In this document: positions 35,532 through 44,032 of the stretch, piece by piece | Layout of the letters: each line of letters begins with the position of its first letter | Numbering within the stretch: the stretch's first letter is position 1 | NCBI RefSeq assembly: GCF_902813185.1 | Contig: NZ_LR778301.1 | Location: forward strand, 744,001 to 808,000 | Length of the DNA: 64,000 bases | Direction of reading: 5' to 3' | Source: Denitratisoma oestradiolicum | GTDB taxonomy: Bacteria > Pseudomonadota > Gammaproteobacteria > Burkholderiales > Rhodocyclaceae | Notes under the pieces: model-generated | Told to the model about the DNA's origin: nothing | Database searches by the model: none | The model's input: the letters and a program-made list of their open reading frames with translations, nothing else | Position numbers and translations under genes: made by a program

Positions 35532-37301
35532 CGGCCACTCCTGGTGCCGTCCATCCCTGAGGACAAGGGCGAAGGTGACATCGGGCCCACCCTGACCCCC
35601 GAGGAAGGCGCAGCGATGGGGCGGCCCTTCATGCAGCCCACTTCCAGGCTTCATTACAAGGAAGCCACCGAGGAGGATCTGGCCTGGGTCTGTGAGCAGT
35701 TCGCGGATGCCACCGAGCGGGCCAGGAAGGCTGGCATCGACGCAGTGGAACTGCATGCGGCCCATGGCTACCTGATTTCCAATTTTCTGTCTCCATCCAC
35801 CAATCACCGCACCGACCGCTATGGCGGTAGCCTGGAAAACCGTGCCCGCTTGCTGGTGGAGGTGATACAGGCGATCCGGGCGCGGGTGGGCCGTGACTAT
35901 CCGGTCTGGATTCGTCTCGACGGCGTTGAGTTCCTCAAGAACGAGGGCATCACCAGCCTCGATGCTTGCGCTGCTGCCCGGCTGGCCGAAGCGGCCGGGG
36001 TCGATGCCATCAATGTCAGCTCCTACGCCGATCCCAACCGGGGAGTGGGATTCTCGGAAGCTCATGCCACCCATATCCCCTGCAAGTTCGTGCCCTATGC
36101 GGCGGCGATCAAGCAGGCGGTGAACATTCCCGTGATCACCGCCGGCCGTATCGAACCGGAGATTGCCAATGAGTTGCTACTGGAAGGGAAGGTGGATTTC
36201 ATCAACATGGGGCGCAAGCTGCTGGCTGACCCTGACCTGCCCAACAAGCTGATGCATGGGCGGCCGGAGACCATCCGCCCATGCATCTACTGCTATACCT
36301 GCATCAGCCAGATTTTTGTGGGCAGCCATGTCCGTTGCGCGGTGAATGCGACGACGGCCTTCGAACGCGAATGCGCCGTGATAGCCACCGACAAGCCCCG
36401 GCGGGTGCTGGTCGTCGGTGGTGGCCCGGGGGGCATGGAGACGGCTCGGGTGGCGGCCCTGCGGGGCCATGACGTGACTCTCTGTGAGCAGGGCTCCAGC
36501 CTGGGCGGCACCGTGCTGTTCTCCGCCATCAGTTATCCCCCCAACGGGCGGCTGGTTTCCTATCTGGAGCAGTCATTGCGTGACCTGCCGGTCAAGGTGC
36601 ATCTCAATACCCGCGCCGACGAGGCCTGGATACGCCGGCACAATCCGGATGTGGTGGTGGTTGCCACCGGGGCGCGGCGGGATTCCCTGCCCATCCAGGG
36701 GGCCGACCTGCCCCATGTGCTGACCGGTGATTCCATGCGGGCGATGATGGGGGCCGGCAGCGGCCCCGCTCCGGGAGGCCTGTCGCCCCTGGCCAAGGTA
36801 CTCGTCGGCATCGGCCGGATGCTGGGCGTGACCCGCTCACCCAAGCTGGTGGAGAAAGCCAGCCACTATTGGCTGCCCTTCGGCAGGAACATCGTCATCT
36901 ACGGTGGCGGACTGGTCGGCATCGAGCTGGCCGAGTTCCTGGCCGAGCGCGGGCGCAATGTCACAGTGCTGGAGGAGAGCGGCTTGTTTGGCACCCAGTT
37001 GATGCTGGTTCGGCGCTGGCGTGCCTTTTACGAATGCGACCGGCTCGGGGTTGCCCGGATCGCCAACGTCAAGGACGTCGTCATCGAACCGGATCGCGTC
37101 CGCTATGTCGGCAAGGGAGGACAGGAACGCTCCATTCCCGCTGATCACATCATTCTGGCCGCCGGCGCGGAAGCAGACATGAGCTTCGCCGACAGCATCC
37201 GCAAGGCCGGGTTCAACGTCAAGACCGTCGGCGACTGCCAGTCCATTGGATACATCGAGGGCGCCATCCGCAACGGCCATGCCGTGGCCCGTGAAATCTA
37301 G
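35532..37301 (+). pseudogene. NADH:flavin oxidoreductase (Old Yellow / 2,4-dienoyl-CoA reductase type), N-terminally truncated
   Basis: About 585 residues of a three-domain ene-reductase remain. The TIM barrel begins only at its middle (VPSIPEDKG, then HAAHGYLISNFLSP and YGGSLENRARL). The iron-sulfur ligands follow in CIYCYTCISQIFVGSHVRC, then the FAD domain (VLVVGGGPGGMETARVAA) and an NAD-binding segment (VIYGGGLVGIELAEFLAERG). Roughly the first 100 residues, including the first strands of the FMN barrel, are missing. The open frame could start at the GTG at 35544, but no RBS or promoter is evident. Relatives reduce enoyl-CoA or the double bonds of bile acids and steroids. Activity in this form is doubtful. 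Confidence 0.8.
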
Positions 37302-37320
37302 GATTTCACAGATCAATTCA

Positions 37321-37346
37321 TCATTCCGGCATTGGCCGGAATGACG
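37321..37346. repeat. ATTCCGGC-type palindromic repeat
   Basis: TCATTCCGGC-ATTG-GCCGGAATGACGA lies 20 bases after the Old Yellow Enzyme stop. It is the symmetric form of the repeat at 33304-33330, so the three truncated genes lie between two related copies. Confidence 0.75.
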
Positions 37347-37390
37347 ACGGACAGGAGTGCGTCAGCAGTTTTCCAAGCCCGGTAAAGCCT

Positions 37391-39400
37391 ATGTTCCACT
37401 GCCATTCATCAGCGCGTTGCCTGAAATGGATCCTTGCCATTGTCGTCATTGTTGCCCTGGGGGCCTTGGGGCTGTTTCGGATGCCATCCCTGGGTCAATG
37501 GAAGGGAACGGCGCCGGTCGCGGCGGATGGGAGCTCCCCTGACTGGAGCGCCTACGGTGGTGATCTGTCTGGGCGTCGTTATTCCCCCCTGACGCAGATT
37601 CATGGCGGGAATGTCGGTGAACTCCAGGCGGTCTGGCAGTACCGCACCGGCGACGGTCCCGCACAGAAGCGGGAACCCAGCAATCTTCCAGCCTTCGAGG
37701 CGACCCCTCTCAAGATCGACGATTCCCTGTATTTCTGCACCCCCACCAATGTGGTGATTTCCCTGGATGCGGAGACCGGCAGGGAGCGCTGGCGCTTCAA
37801 TCCCGAGACCGATACCCGGGGCCACTATCTGGTCACCTGTCGTGGTGTTTCCTATCATCGCCAGGAAGTACAGGCAGGGCATTGCACCCGGCGGATACTG
37901 GCGGGCACCATCGATGGCCGATTGCTGGCTCTCGACGCCGATGACGGCAAGCCCTGCGCCGACTTCGGCCGTAATGGACAGGTCTCGTTGAGGGGAGGCC
38001 AGGAGCCGATCAAGCCCGGTTTCTTCAGCATCACCTCGCCGCCCAACGTGGTCGGCGGCGTCGCCATCGTCGGGGGTCTGGTGCTGGACAATCAGTCCGT
38101 CGATGTGCCCTCGGGAGTGGTTCGGGCCTACGATGTCATTACTGGTCAACTGCGCTGGGCCTGGGATTCCGCCCGGGAGCAGAATCCCGTTCCGGCCGGG
38201 CAGCCCTACGGTCGGGGCTCTCCCAACGCCTGGGGCGTGTTCTCAGCCGATCCCGCTCTGGGCCTGGTTTTCGTGCCGACGGGCAACCGCTCCCCGGACT
38301 ATTTTGGCGGCCATCGCACCCCGGCCGAGGACAGTCACGCCAGCGCCGTGGTGGCCATCGAGGTTGCCACCGGCAAGACTCGCTGGGTGTTCCAGACGGT
38401 GCACCACGATATCTGGGACTACGACGTGGCGTCCCAGCCGGTGCTGGTGGACATGAATGTTGCCGGTAGCCCGGTACCCGCCCTGGTTCAGGCCACCAAG
38501 CAAGGACAGGTTTTCGTCCTCGACCGGCGTGACGGCAAGCCCATCTACCGGGTCGAGGAACGGCCCGTGCCCCGGGGCACGGTGCCCGGTGACCGTGCCT
38601 CCGCGACCCAGCCCTTCTCGGTGGAAATGCCGGCCCTGCACCCGCTACGCCTCAGCGAAGACGACATGTGGGGCCTGACGCCCTTCGATCGGGCCTGGTG
38701 CCGTACTGAATTCAAGAAGCACCGCCATGAAGGATTGTTCACGCCGCCTTCCTTGCAAGGAACAGTGAATTACCCCAGTAACCTGGGTGCGAGCAACTGG
38801 GGCAGCGTGGCCATTGATCCCCGGCGCGGAATACTCATCGCCAACACCAATCGCATTGCCTCGGTAGTAACCATGATTCCCCGGGAGGAAATGAATCGCC
38901 GCATTGCGGCGGGAGAGTTCGCCCACTCACCATCGGAAGGCACGCCTTACATGGCCGACGCCAGACCCTTTCTTTCGCCTCTCGGCATACCTTGTACCCG
39001 CCCCCCCTGGGGTGTCCTGACAGCCATTGACCTGGACAAGAGGACCGTACTCTGGGAGCGCCCCCTGGGAACTACAAGAGATTTGGCGCCTCTGCCAATT
39101 CCCTTGAATTGGGGGGTGCCCAATGCTGGAGGATCGCTCATAACGGGAGGGGGGCTGGTATTCATTGGCGCAGCCGCTGACGATTACCTCAGAGCGTTTT
39201 CCGTGGAAAGCGGTGACGAGATATGGCGTGCTCGCCTACCCGCAGGCGGGCAGGCGACACCAATGACATATTTGGACAGGAATGGCAGGCAATACGTGGT
39301 CATTGCTGCTGGTGGCCATGCGCATCTGGGTTCAACCCTGGGCGATTACATAGTTGCATTCGCCATTGCCCCCAAACACAAGAGAAATGCCGCCAAGTAG
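37391..39400 (+). CDS. Membrane-anchored PQQ-dependent dehydrogenase (glucose-dehydrogenase-like)
   Basis: This 669-residue quinoprotein has one N-terminal membrane segment (about residues 13-34, ILAIVVIVALGALGLF) and then an eight-bladed propeller. It begins with DWSAYGGDLSGRRYSPLTQI and includes VFVPTGNRSPDYFGGHRT and the TVHHDIWDYDVASQP segment typical of Gcd-type enzymes, ending with GLVFIGAAADDYLRAF. It is shorter than E. coli Gcd because the four extra N-terminal membrane segments are absent. It should oxidise an alcohol or sugar in the periplasm and pass electrons to quinone. No pqq biosynthesis genes are in the window. An alcohol in the local pathway is a more likely substrate than glucose. 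Confidence 0.85.
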   Translation: MFHCHSSARCLKWILAIVVIVALGALGLFRMPSLGQWKGTAPVAADGSSPDWSAYGGDLSGRRYSPLTQIHGGNVGELQAVWQYRTGDGPAQKREPSNLPAFEATPLKIDDSLYFCTPTNVVISLDAETGRERWRFNPETDTRGHYLVTCRGVSYHRQEVQAGHCTRRILAGTIDGRLLALDADDGKPCADFGRNGQVSLRGGQEPIKPGFFSITSPPNVVGGVAIVGGLVLDNQSVDVPSGVVRAYDVITGQLRWAWDSAREQNPVPAGQPYGRGSPNAWGVFSADPALGLVFVPTGNRSPDYFGGHRTPAEDSHASAVVAIEVATGKTRWVFQTVHHDIWDYDVASQPVLVDMNVAGSPVPALVQATKQGQVFVLDRRDGKPIYRVEERPVPRGTVPGDRASATQPFSVEMPALHPLRLSEDDMWGLTPFDRAWCRTEFKKHRHEGLFTPPSLQGTVNYPSNLGASNWGSVAIDPRRGILIANTNRIASVVTMIPREEMNRRIAAGEFAHSPSEGTPYMADARPFLSPLGIPCTRPPWGVLTAIDLDKRTVLWERPLGTTRDLAPLPIPLNWGVPNAGGSLITGGGLVFIGAAADDYLRAFSVESGDEIWRARLPAGGQATPMTYLDRNGRQYVVIAAGGHAHLGSTLGDYIVAFAIAPKHKRNAAK

Positions 39401-39491
39401 GTCAACGTCGGGGAGCCCGCTGAGGATGATCAGCGTTCCGCATCCCCGTCTTTCTGAACGCAACATTCCTTTACCGCTTGTGGAGATATAA

Positions 39492-40412
39492 ATGAAATTC
39501 GCACTGGCAGCTTCCGGGATGGACAACTACCCGCCCGCAATGGCGCCTTGGGAGCCGAAATCCGGCAGCGCCGAGATTTTGCGCTTTGCCCAGAAGGCCG
39601 ATAGCCTGACCTGGGACTGGCTGACCATTCCCGAGCACGTGATGATGCCCAACGACATGGTTCAGCACATGGGCACCCGCTTCGTCGAGGGGATTTCGGC
39701 GGCGGCCGTGCTGATGGGCGCCACCCAGCGCATCCACATGATGACCTACATCCTGGCGCTGCCCTATCGCCATCCCCTGCTGCTGGCCAAGCAGATCGCC
39801 ACCATGGAATTCATTGCCGGCGGCCGCTTCACCCTGGGGACGGCCGTGGGCCACCTGGAGAAGGAATTCGAGGCGCTGAACGTGCCTTTCGAGCAGCGGG
39901 GCAAGATCACCGACGAATACATCCAGGTGTTGAAGCAGGCCTGGACTTCGGATACGCCGGCCTTCGACGGCGAGTTCGTCAAGTTCAAGGACGTGGTGAT
40001 CGAGCCCAAGCCGGTGCAGAAGCCCCATCCCCCGATCTTCATCGGCGGCAATTCCAAGCCCGCGATGCGGCGCGCTGCCCAACTGGGCGACGGCTGGATC
40101 CCCTGGCTGGTGACGGCGGAGAACCTGCCCGAGTGCATCCAGTACATGAAGAGCCTGCCTGAATATCAGGAGAAGGCGGATCGCTTCGAGATCCTGGTGA
40201 CCACCACGGCCTATGCCCAGGACGATCATCATGTCGCCTATGGCGAGACCAATATTGCGGGTGATCGGGACGGCGTGCTGCGGGAGATCGAGGGACTGAA
40301 AAAGGCCGGTGCCACCTCCGTTCAGGTGCGTCCGCCCAAGGTGGAGACCTTCGAGCAGTGCCTGGAATGGATCGAGTGGTTTGATAGGGAAATCATTCCA
40401 CAATTTCGCTAA
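39492..40412 (+). CDS. LLM-class flavin-dependent oxidoreductase
   Basis: This 306-residue luciferase-like monooxygenase-fold protein has an N-terminal barrel strand (MKFALAASGMDNYP), LTIPEHVMMP near residues 44-53, the RFTLGTAVGHLEKEFEALNV segment and KPVQKPHPPIFIGGNSKPAMRRAAQLGDGW. It resembles the F420/FMN-dependent LLM group common in hydrocarbon and steroid degraders, which hydroxylate or reduce substrates. TTGTGGAGATATAA provides a plausible RBS. The cofactor (FMN or F420) cannot be decided here; FMN is more usual in Proteobacteria. Confidence 0.85.
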   Translation: MKFALAASGMDNYPPAMAPWEPKSGSAEILRFAQKADSLTWDWLTIPEHVMMPNDMVQHMGTRFVEGISAAAVLMGATQRIHMMTYILALPYRHPLLLAKQIATMEFIAGGRFTLGTAVGHLEKEFEALNVPFEQRGKITDEYIQVLKQAWTSDTPAFDGEFVKFKDVVIEPKPVQKPHPPIFIGGNSKPAMRRAAQLGDGWIPWLVTAENLPECIQYMKSLPEYQEKADRFEILVTTTAYAQDDHHVAYGETNIAGDRDGVLREIEGLKKAGATSVQVRPPKVETFEQCLEWIEWFDREIIPQFR

Positions 40413-40632
40413 CAATCATATTCACCACTACTGAAGCATCAACGTATTCCGTTGAGGCTGAAGGGGGGTGGCAAGTAGAGGGCGCCAGTAACGCATGCCC
40501 GGCGGTCGGATACTATGCCAAAAGCCGCGCAAAACGATGCCAAAATGGGCGCACACTTACAATTTGGCTCGCATAATGTCCACAGACCCTAATGTTTTGA
40601 CGGGGGAGGGCTTGCTAGCTTGTTGATTTTAT

Positions 40633-40709
40633 TGGTCCGCCCGAAGGGAATCGAACCCCTAACCCCCGGCTTAGAAGGCCGGTGCTCTATCCGGTTGAGC
40701 TACGGGCGG
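40633..40709 (-). tRNA. tRNA-Arg (UCU anticodon)
   Basis: The minus strand folds as a full tRNA with acceptor CCGCCCG pairing with CGGGCGG, discriminator A and encoded CCA (40633-40635). The D-loop region is TAGCTCAACCGGATAGAG, the anticodon arm has CCTTCTAAG (anticodon TCT), and the T-loop is GGTTCGATTCC. It follows tRNA-Pro by 27 bases and is probably cotranscribed. Confidence 0.95.
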
Positions 40710-40736
40710 TTCGTGATGGGGATGAGCGCAGTGTCC

Positions 40737-40813
40737 TGGTCGGGGTGGAGGGATTCGAACCCCCGACATCTTGCTCCCAAAGCAAGCGCGCTACCGGACT
40801 GCGCTACACCCCG
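40737..40813 (-). tRNA. tRNA-Pro (UGG anticodon)
   Basis: The minus strand gives a 77-base tRNA with acceptor CGGGGTG pairing with CACCCCG, discriminator A and encoded CCA (40737-40739). The anticodon loop CTTTGGGA has anticodon TGG, and the T-loop is GGTTCGAATCC. A good sigma-70 promoter lies just upstream. Confidence 0.95.
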
Positions 40814-40823
40814 AAGCGGACGG

Positions 40824-40852
40824 ATTCTATAGGTCAGCTGTCCGCTGGTCAA
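40824..40852 (-). promoter_or_regulatory. Sigma-70 promoter of the tRNA-Pro/tRNA-Arg unit
   Basis: On the minus strand TTGACC (40852-40847) and TAGAAT (40829-40824) are separated by 17 bases. The expected start near 40817 lies about four bases before mature tRNA-Pro. Confidence 0.7.
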
Positions 40853-40885
40853 ATTTGCCTTGCTGCCATACCCGATCAGTGTGGG

Positions 40886-41668
40886 TCAGCCTTTTTCCGC
40901 TCCCCATGCTTCCAGAAAGGCTGGCTTCTCGCCGCCACCGTGAATCAGCAGATCCACTCCGCTGACATATTGGGCCAGAGGGGAAGCGACAAACAGGCAG
41001 GCATTGGCGATGTCTTCCGGATTGGCCATGCGCCCCATGGGGATCGTGGCATTGACCGCCGCGACACCCGCTTCGTCACCGCTGTAAAGACGATCTGTTT
41101 CCTCGGTGCGTACCAGTCCCGGGCTGATGGAGACCGTCCGGACTTTTGGGGCCCATTCGAATGCCAGTGTCTTCACCAGATGCACGATGCCGGCCTTGGC
41201 GGCACTGTAGGCCGCCACTCCGGGGGAGGGGCGATGGGCAGCAATGCTGCCGATGAAGACGATGACGCCGCCGCTGTCCTGTTGCTGCATGATCGTATTG
41301 GCTTTTTGTGCAATATGCAGGGGGGCGATCAGATTGAGGCGGATGATGCTTTCATGGAAACGGGGCGAGGCCGTAGCGGCGTCGGTGGGCGGGGCGCCAC
41401 CCGCATTGTTGACGACCACGTCTAACCGCCCATGGCGTTCCACGATTTTCGCAAAAAGGTCGTTGACGGCATCGACGTCACGGACGTCGAGGGAAAGAAA
41501 TTCAGCGTTGTTGTTGTCGTGGCAGGGGAGTGTTTCCGGCGCATTTCGGCCACATATCACCACGGTGGCACCGGCCTTGAGAAAACTTTCCGCAAAGGTT
41601 CGGCCAATGCCCTTGGTGCCGCCGGTGACGAGCACCACCTTGCCGCGATAGTCGAATGTATCGGTCAT
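40886..41668 (-). CDS. SDR-family oxidoreductase
   Basis: This 260-residue classical SDR starts at the ATG at 41668 (MTDTFDYRGKV); an in-frame start 11 codons upstream is less likely from family alignment. It has TGGTKGIG near residue 16, NNAGG near residue 89, and YSAAK with the preceding catalytic Ser. The C-terminal VSGVDLLIHGG is the usual family ending. It is a single minus-strand gene between the tRNAs and the TPR gene. The substrate is unknown; a hydroxysteroid or hydroxyacyl role is possible from context. Confidence 0.87.
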   Translation of the reverse strand: MTDTFDYRGKVVLVTGGTKGIGRTFAESFLKAGATVVICGRNAPETLPCHDNNNAEFLSLDVRDVDAVNDLFAKIVERHGRLDVVVNNAGGAPPTDAATASPRFHESIIRLNLIAPLHIAQKANTIMQQQDSGGVIVFIGSIAAHRPSPGVAAYSAAKAGIVHLVKTLAFEWAPKVRTVSISPGLVRTEETDRLYSGDEAGVAAVNATIPMGRMANPEDIANACLFVASPLAQYVSGVDLLIHGGGEKPAFLEAWGAEKG

Positions 41669-41726
41669 GTTCAATTGTTGGGGTTGCGCCGCCAGGCGCA
41701 ATGGGGCGCCAGCGGCATGAAATAGT

Positions 41727-42947
41727 TCATTTCAGGGCTTGCTTGGCGTGATGTATCCATAGCCGCGCCAGATCGCCGCTGCCATCGGTGCCTTGTACGG
41801 TGCTAAAGGTCGCGATGGCCTTGTCCTTCTGGTTGGCCTGAAGATAGGCGATGCCGAGGTGGAGCCTGGCGTGATCTGGGGACTTCACGCCACCCATTTG
41901 CAGGCCCTGTTCCATCATGGCAATTCCCTTCTCCGTATTGCCGTGGGTGACATAATTGAAGCCGACATTGACGAGAATGGTGCCGTCCTTGGCCTTCGCT
42001 GCCTTCTTTTCATCCGTGGCAAGTGTCTTCTGATCGGCGGCTGTGGCCTTGGTAGCCTTGTCGCGCAGGGCCAAGTGGCTCTTGGCGTCGGTGCCCGTGC
42101 CCAGAACATTCTGGGCAAAGCCCTCTTCGATGATCTTGCGGGCCTCGGCTGGGAAATAGTCCAGCGCTGACTGGGCCAGATTCATGTAGTCACCGGGCCC
42201 CCGCACATTGCCGGTAGCCAGGCGTAGCCGACCGGCATCCAGCCCGAGGCTGCTGGTGAAGTTGGGCTTGCTGGCAATTTGATTGATCAGGTCGGCCCAG
42301 CGCTCCTTGGTTGGGTAGTAAACAACCAGTTTTTCCAGAGCGTTGGCGTAGCCGGGGAAATCCTTTTGCTTCAGATAGCAGTTGGCCAGGATGTTGAGTT
42401 GAGTTTCCGCCGGTGTCTTACCTGCAGATTCGTCAGCAGCAATCACAGTGAGAATTTTTTGGGCACTGGCGGGATAGTCTCCCGCCAGAAAAAGGGCTTG
42501 CCCGTGAATGGTATGCATATCCTGGTCGGTACCGCCTTCTTTGAAATAGGTATCAAACCATTTGGCGGAAGCGGGAAAATTCTGTGCCTTGTAATGAAGA
42601 ATCGCTGTCTGTTGGATGAATTTTCCCCGCTCTGCTGGAGCTACACGTCCTGAATTCAGAACTGTTTCGAAGGACCTGGCCGCGATTGGGTAGTCCCCCA
42701 CACCACTGGCGGCAACTCCACGTAATTGCGCCAGCAAAAAACTTTCGAAATCATTTGGCTCCGGGATGGCCTCCGCTTCCTTGAGCTTGCTCAGAGCTTC
42801 CTCGTATTTTTGCGTTTTGATCAGTTCTTGAGCGGCAAGGAGGGGTTTCTGAATTTCAGGGCGCAGGGTATCGGCACTATGACTTGGGATGCTCAATCCC
42901 AGGGTGGCGCAGACCAGGAGTACTTGAAGGAGACGGGAAATTTTCAT
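41727..42947 (-). CDS. Secreted tetratricopeptide-repeat protein of the TonB locus
   Basis: This protein of about 406 residues starts at the ATG at 42947 and has a signal peptide (MKISRLLQVLLVCATLGLSI, cut near SHSA). The mature part is a TPR solenoid: EALSKLKEAEAIPE, AARSFETVLNSGRV, ASAQKILTVIAADES, YANALEKLVVYYP, and a late DHARLHLGIAYLQANQKDKA repeat. It lies downstream of exbB-exbD-exbD on the same strand. TPR proteins of this type occur next to ExbB/ExbD sets in several proteobacteria and could be periplasmic partners of the Ton complex; that role is inference. Confidence 0.75.
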   Translation of the reverse strand: MKISRLLQVLLVCATLGLSIPSHSADTLRPEIQKPLLAAQELIKTQKYEEALSKLKEAEAIPEPNDFESFLLAQLRGVAASGVGDYPIAARSFETVLNSGRVAPAERGKFIQQTAILHYKAQNFPASAKWFDTYFKEGGTDQDMHTIHGQALFLAGDYPASAQKILTVIAADESAGKTPAETQLNILANCYLKQKDFPGYANALEKLVVYYPTKERWADLINQIASKPNFTSSLGLDAGRLRLATGNVRGPGDYMNLAQSALDYFPAEARKIIEEGFAQNVLGTGTDAKSHLALRDKATKATAADQKTLATDEKKAAKAKDGTILVNVGFNYVTHGNTEKGIAMMEQGLQMGGVKSPDHARLHLGIAYLQANQKDKAIATFSTVQGTDGSGDLARLWIHHAKQALK

Positions 42948-43084
42948 TTCGTGAGTCCTGTTAATCAGTGAAAAAAGCGAGTGCATAAAGAGCATAAACG
43001 TTGGCGGACAATAAAGGTTTCGTTTCCGCCTGGCCTACAAGCACTTTCCAAACCGTGGTCGCGTTATTCCACGCCAAGGTAGAA

Positions 43085-43117
43085 CGGCCCGGCGGCGCAG
43101 AAGACGCCGACGGGCCG
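43085..43117. other. Stable intergenic stem-loop between exbD2 and the TPR gene
   Basis: CGGCCCG (43085-43091) pairs with CGGGCCG (43111-43117), and CGGCG (43093-43097) pairs with CGCCG (43105-43109) with one mismatch between them. It lies 30 bases after the exbD2 stop on the minus strand. No T-run follows, so it may be an mRNA-stabilising or attenuating hairpin rather than a full terminator. Confidence 0.5.
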
Positions 43118-43147
43118 CTGGTGACATCCAAAGCAGCGATGTCGTGA

Positions 43148-43573
43148 CTACATGAACTGTTCGCCGCCGACGATACCGATCTTGGTGACGCCGAGACGCT
43201 GGGCGGTGGCCATGATCATGGCGACGACCTTGTACTGGGCGGCGCGATCGGGCCGGAGGTGGATCTCGGGGATTTCCGGTTCGGTGAGCATCTGGCGGAA
43301 GGTTACCTCCAGGGTCGAGCGATCCGGGATCACCGTGTCGTTCCAGTGGATGGTTCCATCCGCATCCACGTTCAGCTTGACGATGATCGGCGGCTTGTCC
43401 ACCTTCGGCGGCGTATTCACCGGCATGTTGATCTTCACCGCGTGGGTCTGGATCGGGATGGTGATGATCAGCATGATGAGGAGCACCAGCATCACGTCGA
43501 TCAGCGGGGTGGTGTTGATATCCACCACCACATCCAGGTCCTTCCCGCTACTGGAGCCTACGTTCATTCCCAT
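43148..43573 (-). CDS. exbD: ExbD/TolR-family biopolymer transport protein (second copy)
   Basis: This 141-residue protein starts at the ATG at 43573 with AAAGGAA upstream; an in-frame start further upstream would overlap the previous exbD. One membrane segment follows VDINTTPLIDVMLVLLIMLI, whose Asp in LIDVML is the proton-pathway residue of ExbD. The periplasmic C-terminal domain has EIHLRPDRAAQYKVVAMIMA. It couples ExbB proton flow to TonB. Two adjacent, diverged ExbD proteins occur in several TonB systems, such as those of xanthomonads. Confidence 0.9.
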   Translation of the reverse strand: MGMNVGSSSGKDLDVVVDINTTPLIDVMLVLLIMLIITIPIQTHAVKINMPVNTPPKVDKPPIIVKLNVDADGTIHWNDTVIPDRSTLEVTFRQMLTEPEIPEIHLRPDRAAQYKVVAMIMATAQRLGVTKIGIVGGEQFM

Positions 43574-43598
43574 GTCTGCAAATTCCTTTCGGGGCGCA

Positions 43599-44030
43599 TC
43601 AGCCGCCCTGATTGACCGGCTCGGTAATGAAGCCAATCTTCACGATGCCGGCTCGCTGACAGGCCACCACCACCTTGCCCACCCCTTCGTAGTCACCAAA
43701 CTGGTCGCCACGGATGTGCACCTCCGGCTGCGGTACCTGGACCGCCACTTCCTTCAGCCGGGTCAGCAACTCGGTGGTATTCACCGGGGAGGTGTTCCAG
43801 TAGATGTTGGCATTGCGGTCGACGGCAATCACCACATTCTCCGGCTTGGTCTGCGTCGCGATATTGCGTTCGTTCGGCAGTTGCACCTGAATGGACTGGG
43901 TCACCACCGGAATGGTGATCAGGAAGATGATCAGCAGCACCAGCATCACATCCACCAACGGGGTGGTGTTGATTGCCGACACCACCTCGTCTTCGTCACT
44001 CCCCTCCGCGGGACCGACGTTCATGGACAT
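43599..44030 (-). CDS. exbD: ExbD/TolR-family biopolymer transport protein (first copy)
   Basis: This 143-residue ExbD has INTTPLVDVMLVLLIIFLI with the conserved Asp before its single membrane segment, and a periplasmic domain with PEVHIRGDQFGDYEGVGKVV. It starts two bases after exbB and is followed 25 bases later by a second exbD. The two copies share the membrane motif but differ in the periplasmic part (tail GFITEPVNQGG here, versus GIVGGEQFM), so they may form mixed stators or serve different TonB partners. Confidence 0.92.
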   Translation of the reverse strand: MSMNVGPAEGSDEDEVVSAINTTPLVDVMLVLLIIFLITIPVVTQSIQVQLPNERNIATQTKPENVVIAVDRNANIYWNTSPVNTTELLTRLKEVAVQVPQPEVHIRGDQFGDYEGVGKVVVACQRAGIVKIGFITEPVNQGG

Positions 44031-44032
44031 TG

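Noticed and set aside
35529..36074. N-terminal extension of the MFS-KstD frame on the minus strand
   Set aside because: It is antisense to the Old Yellow Enzyme barrel and shows no MFS character; the real homology starts at about 35528.
19624..37346. Regularly spaced repeats as a CRISPR array
   Set aside because: The units are palindromic, dispersed kilobases apart and have no regular spacers; no cas genes are present.
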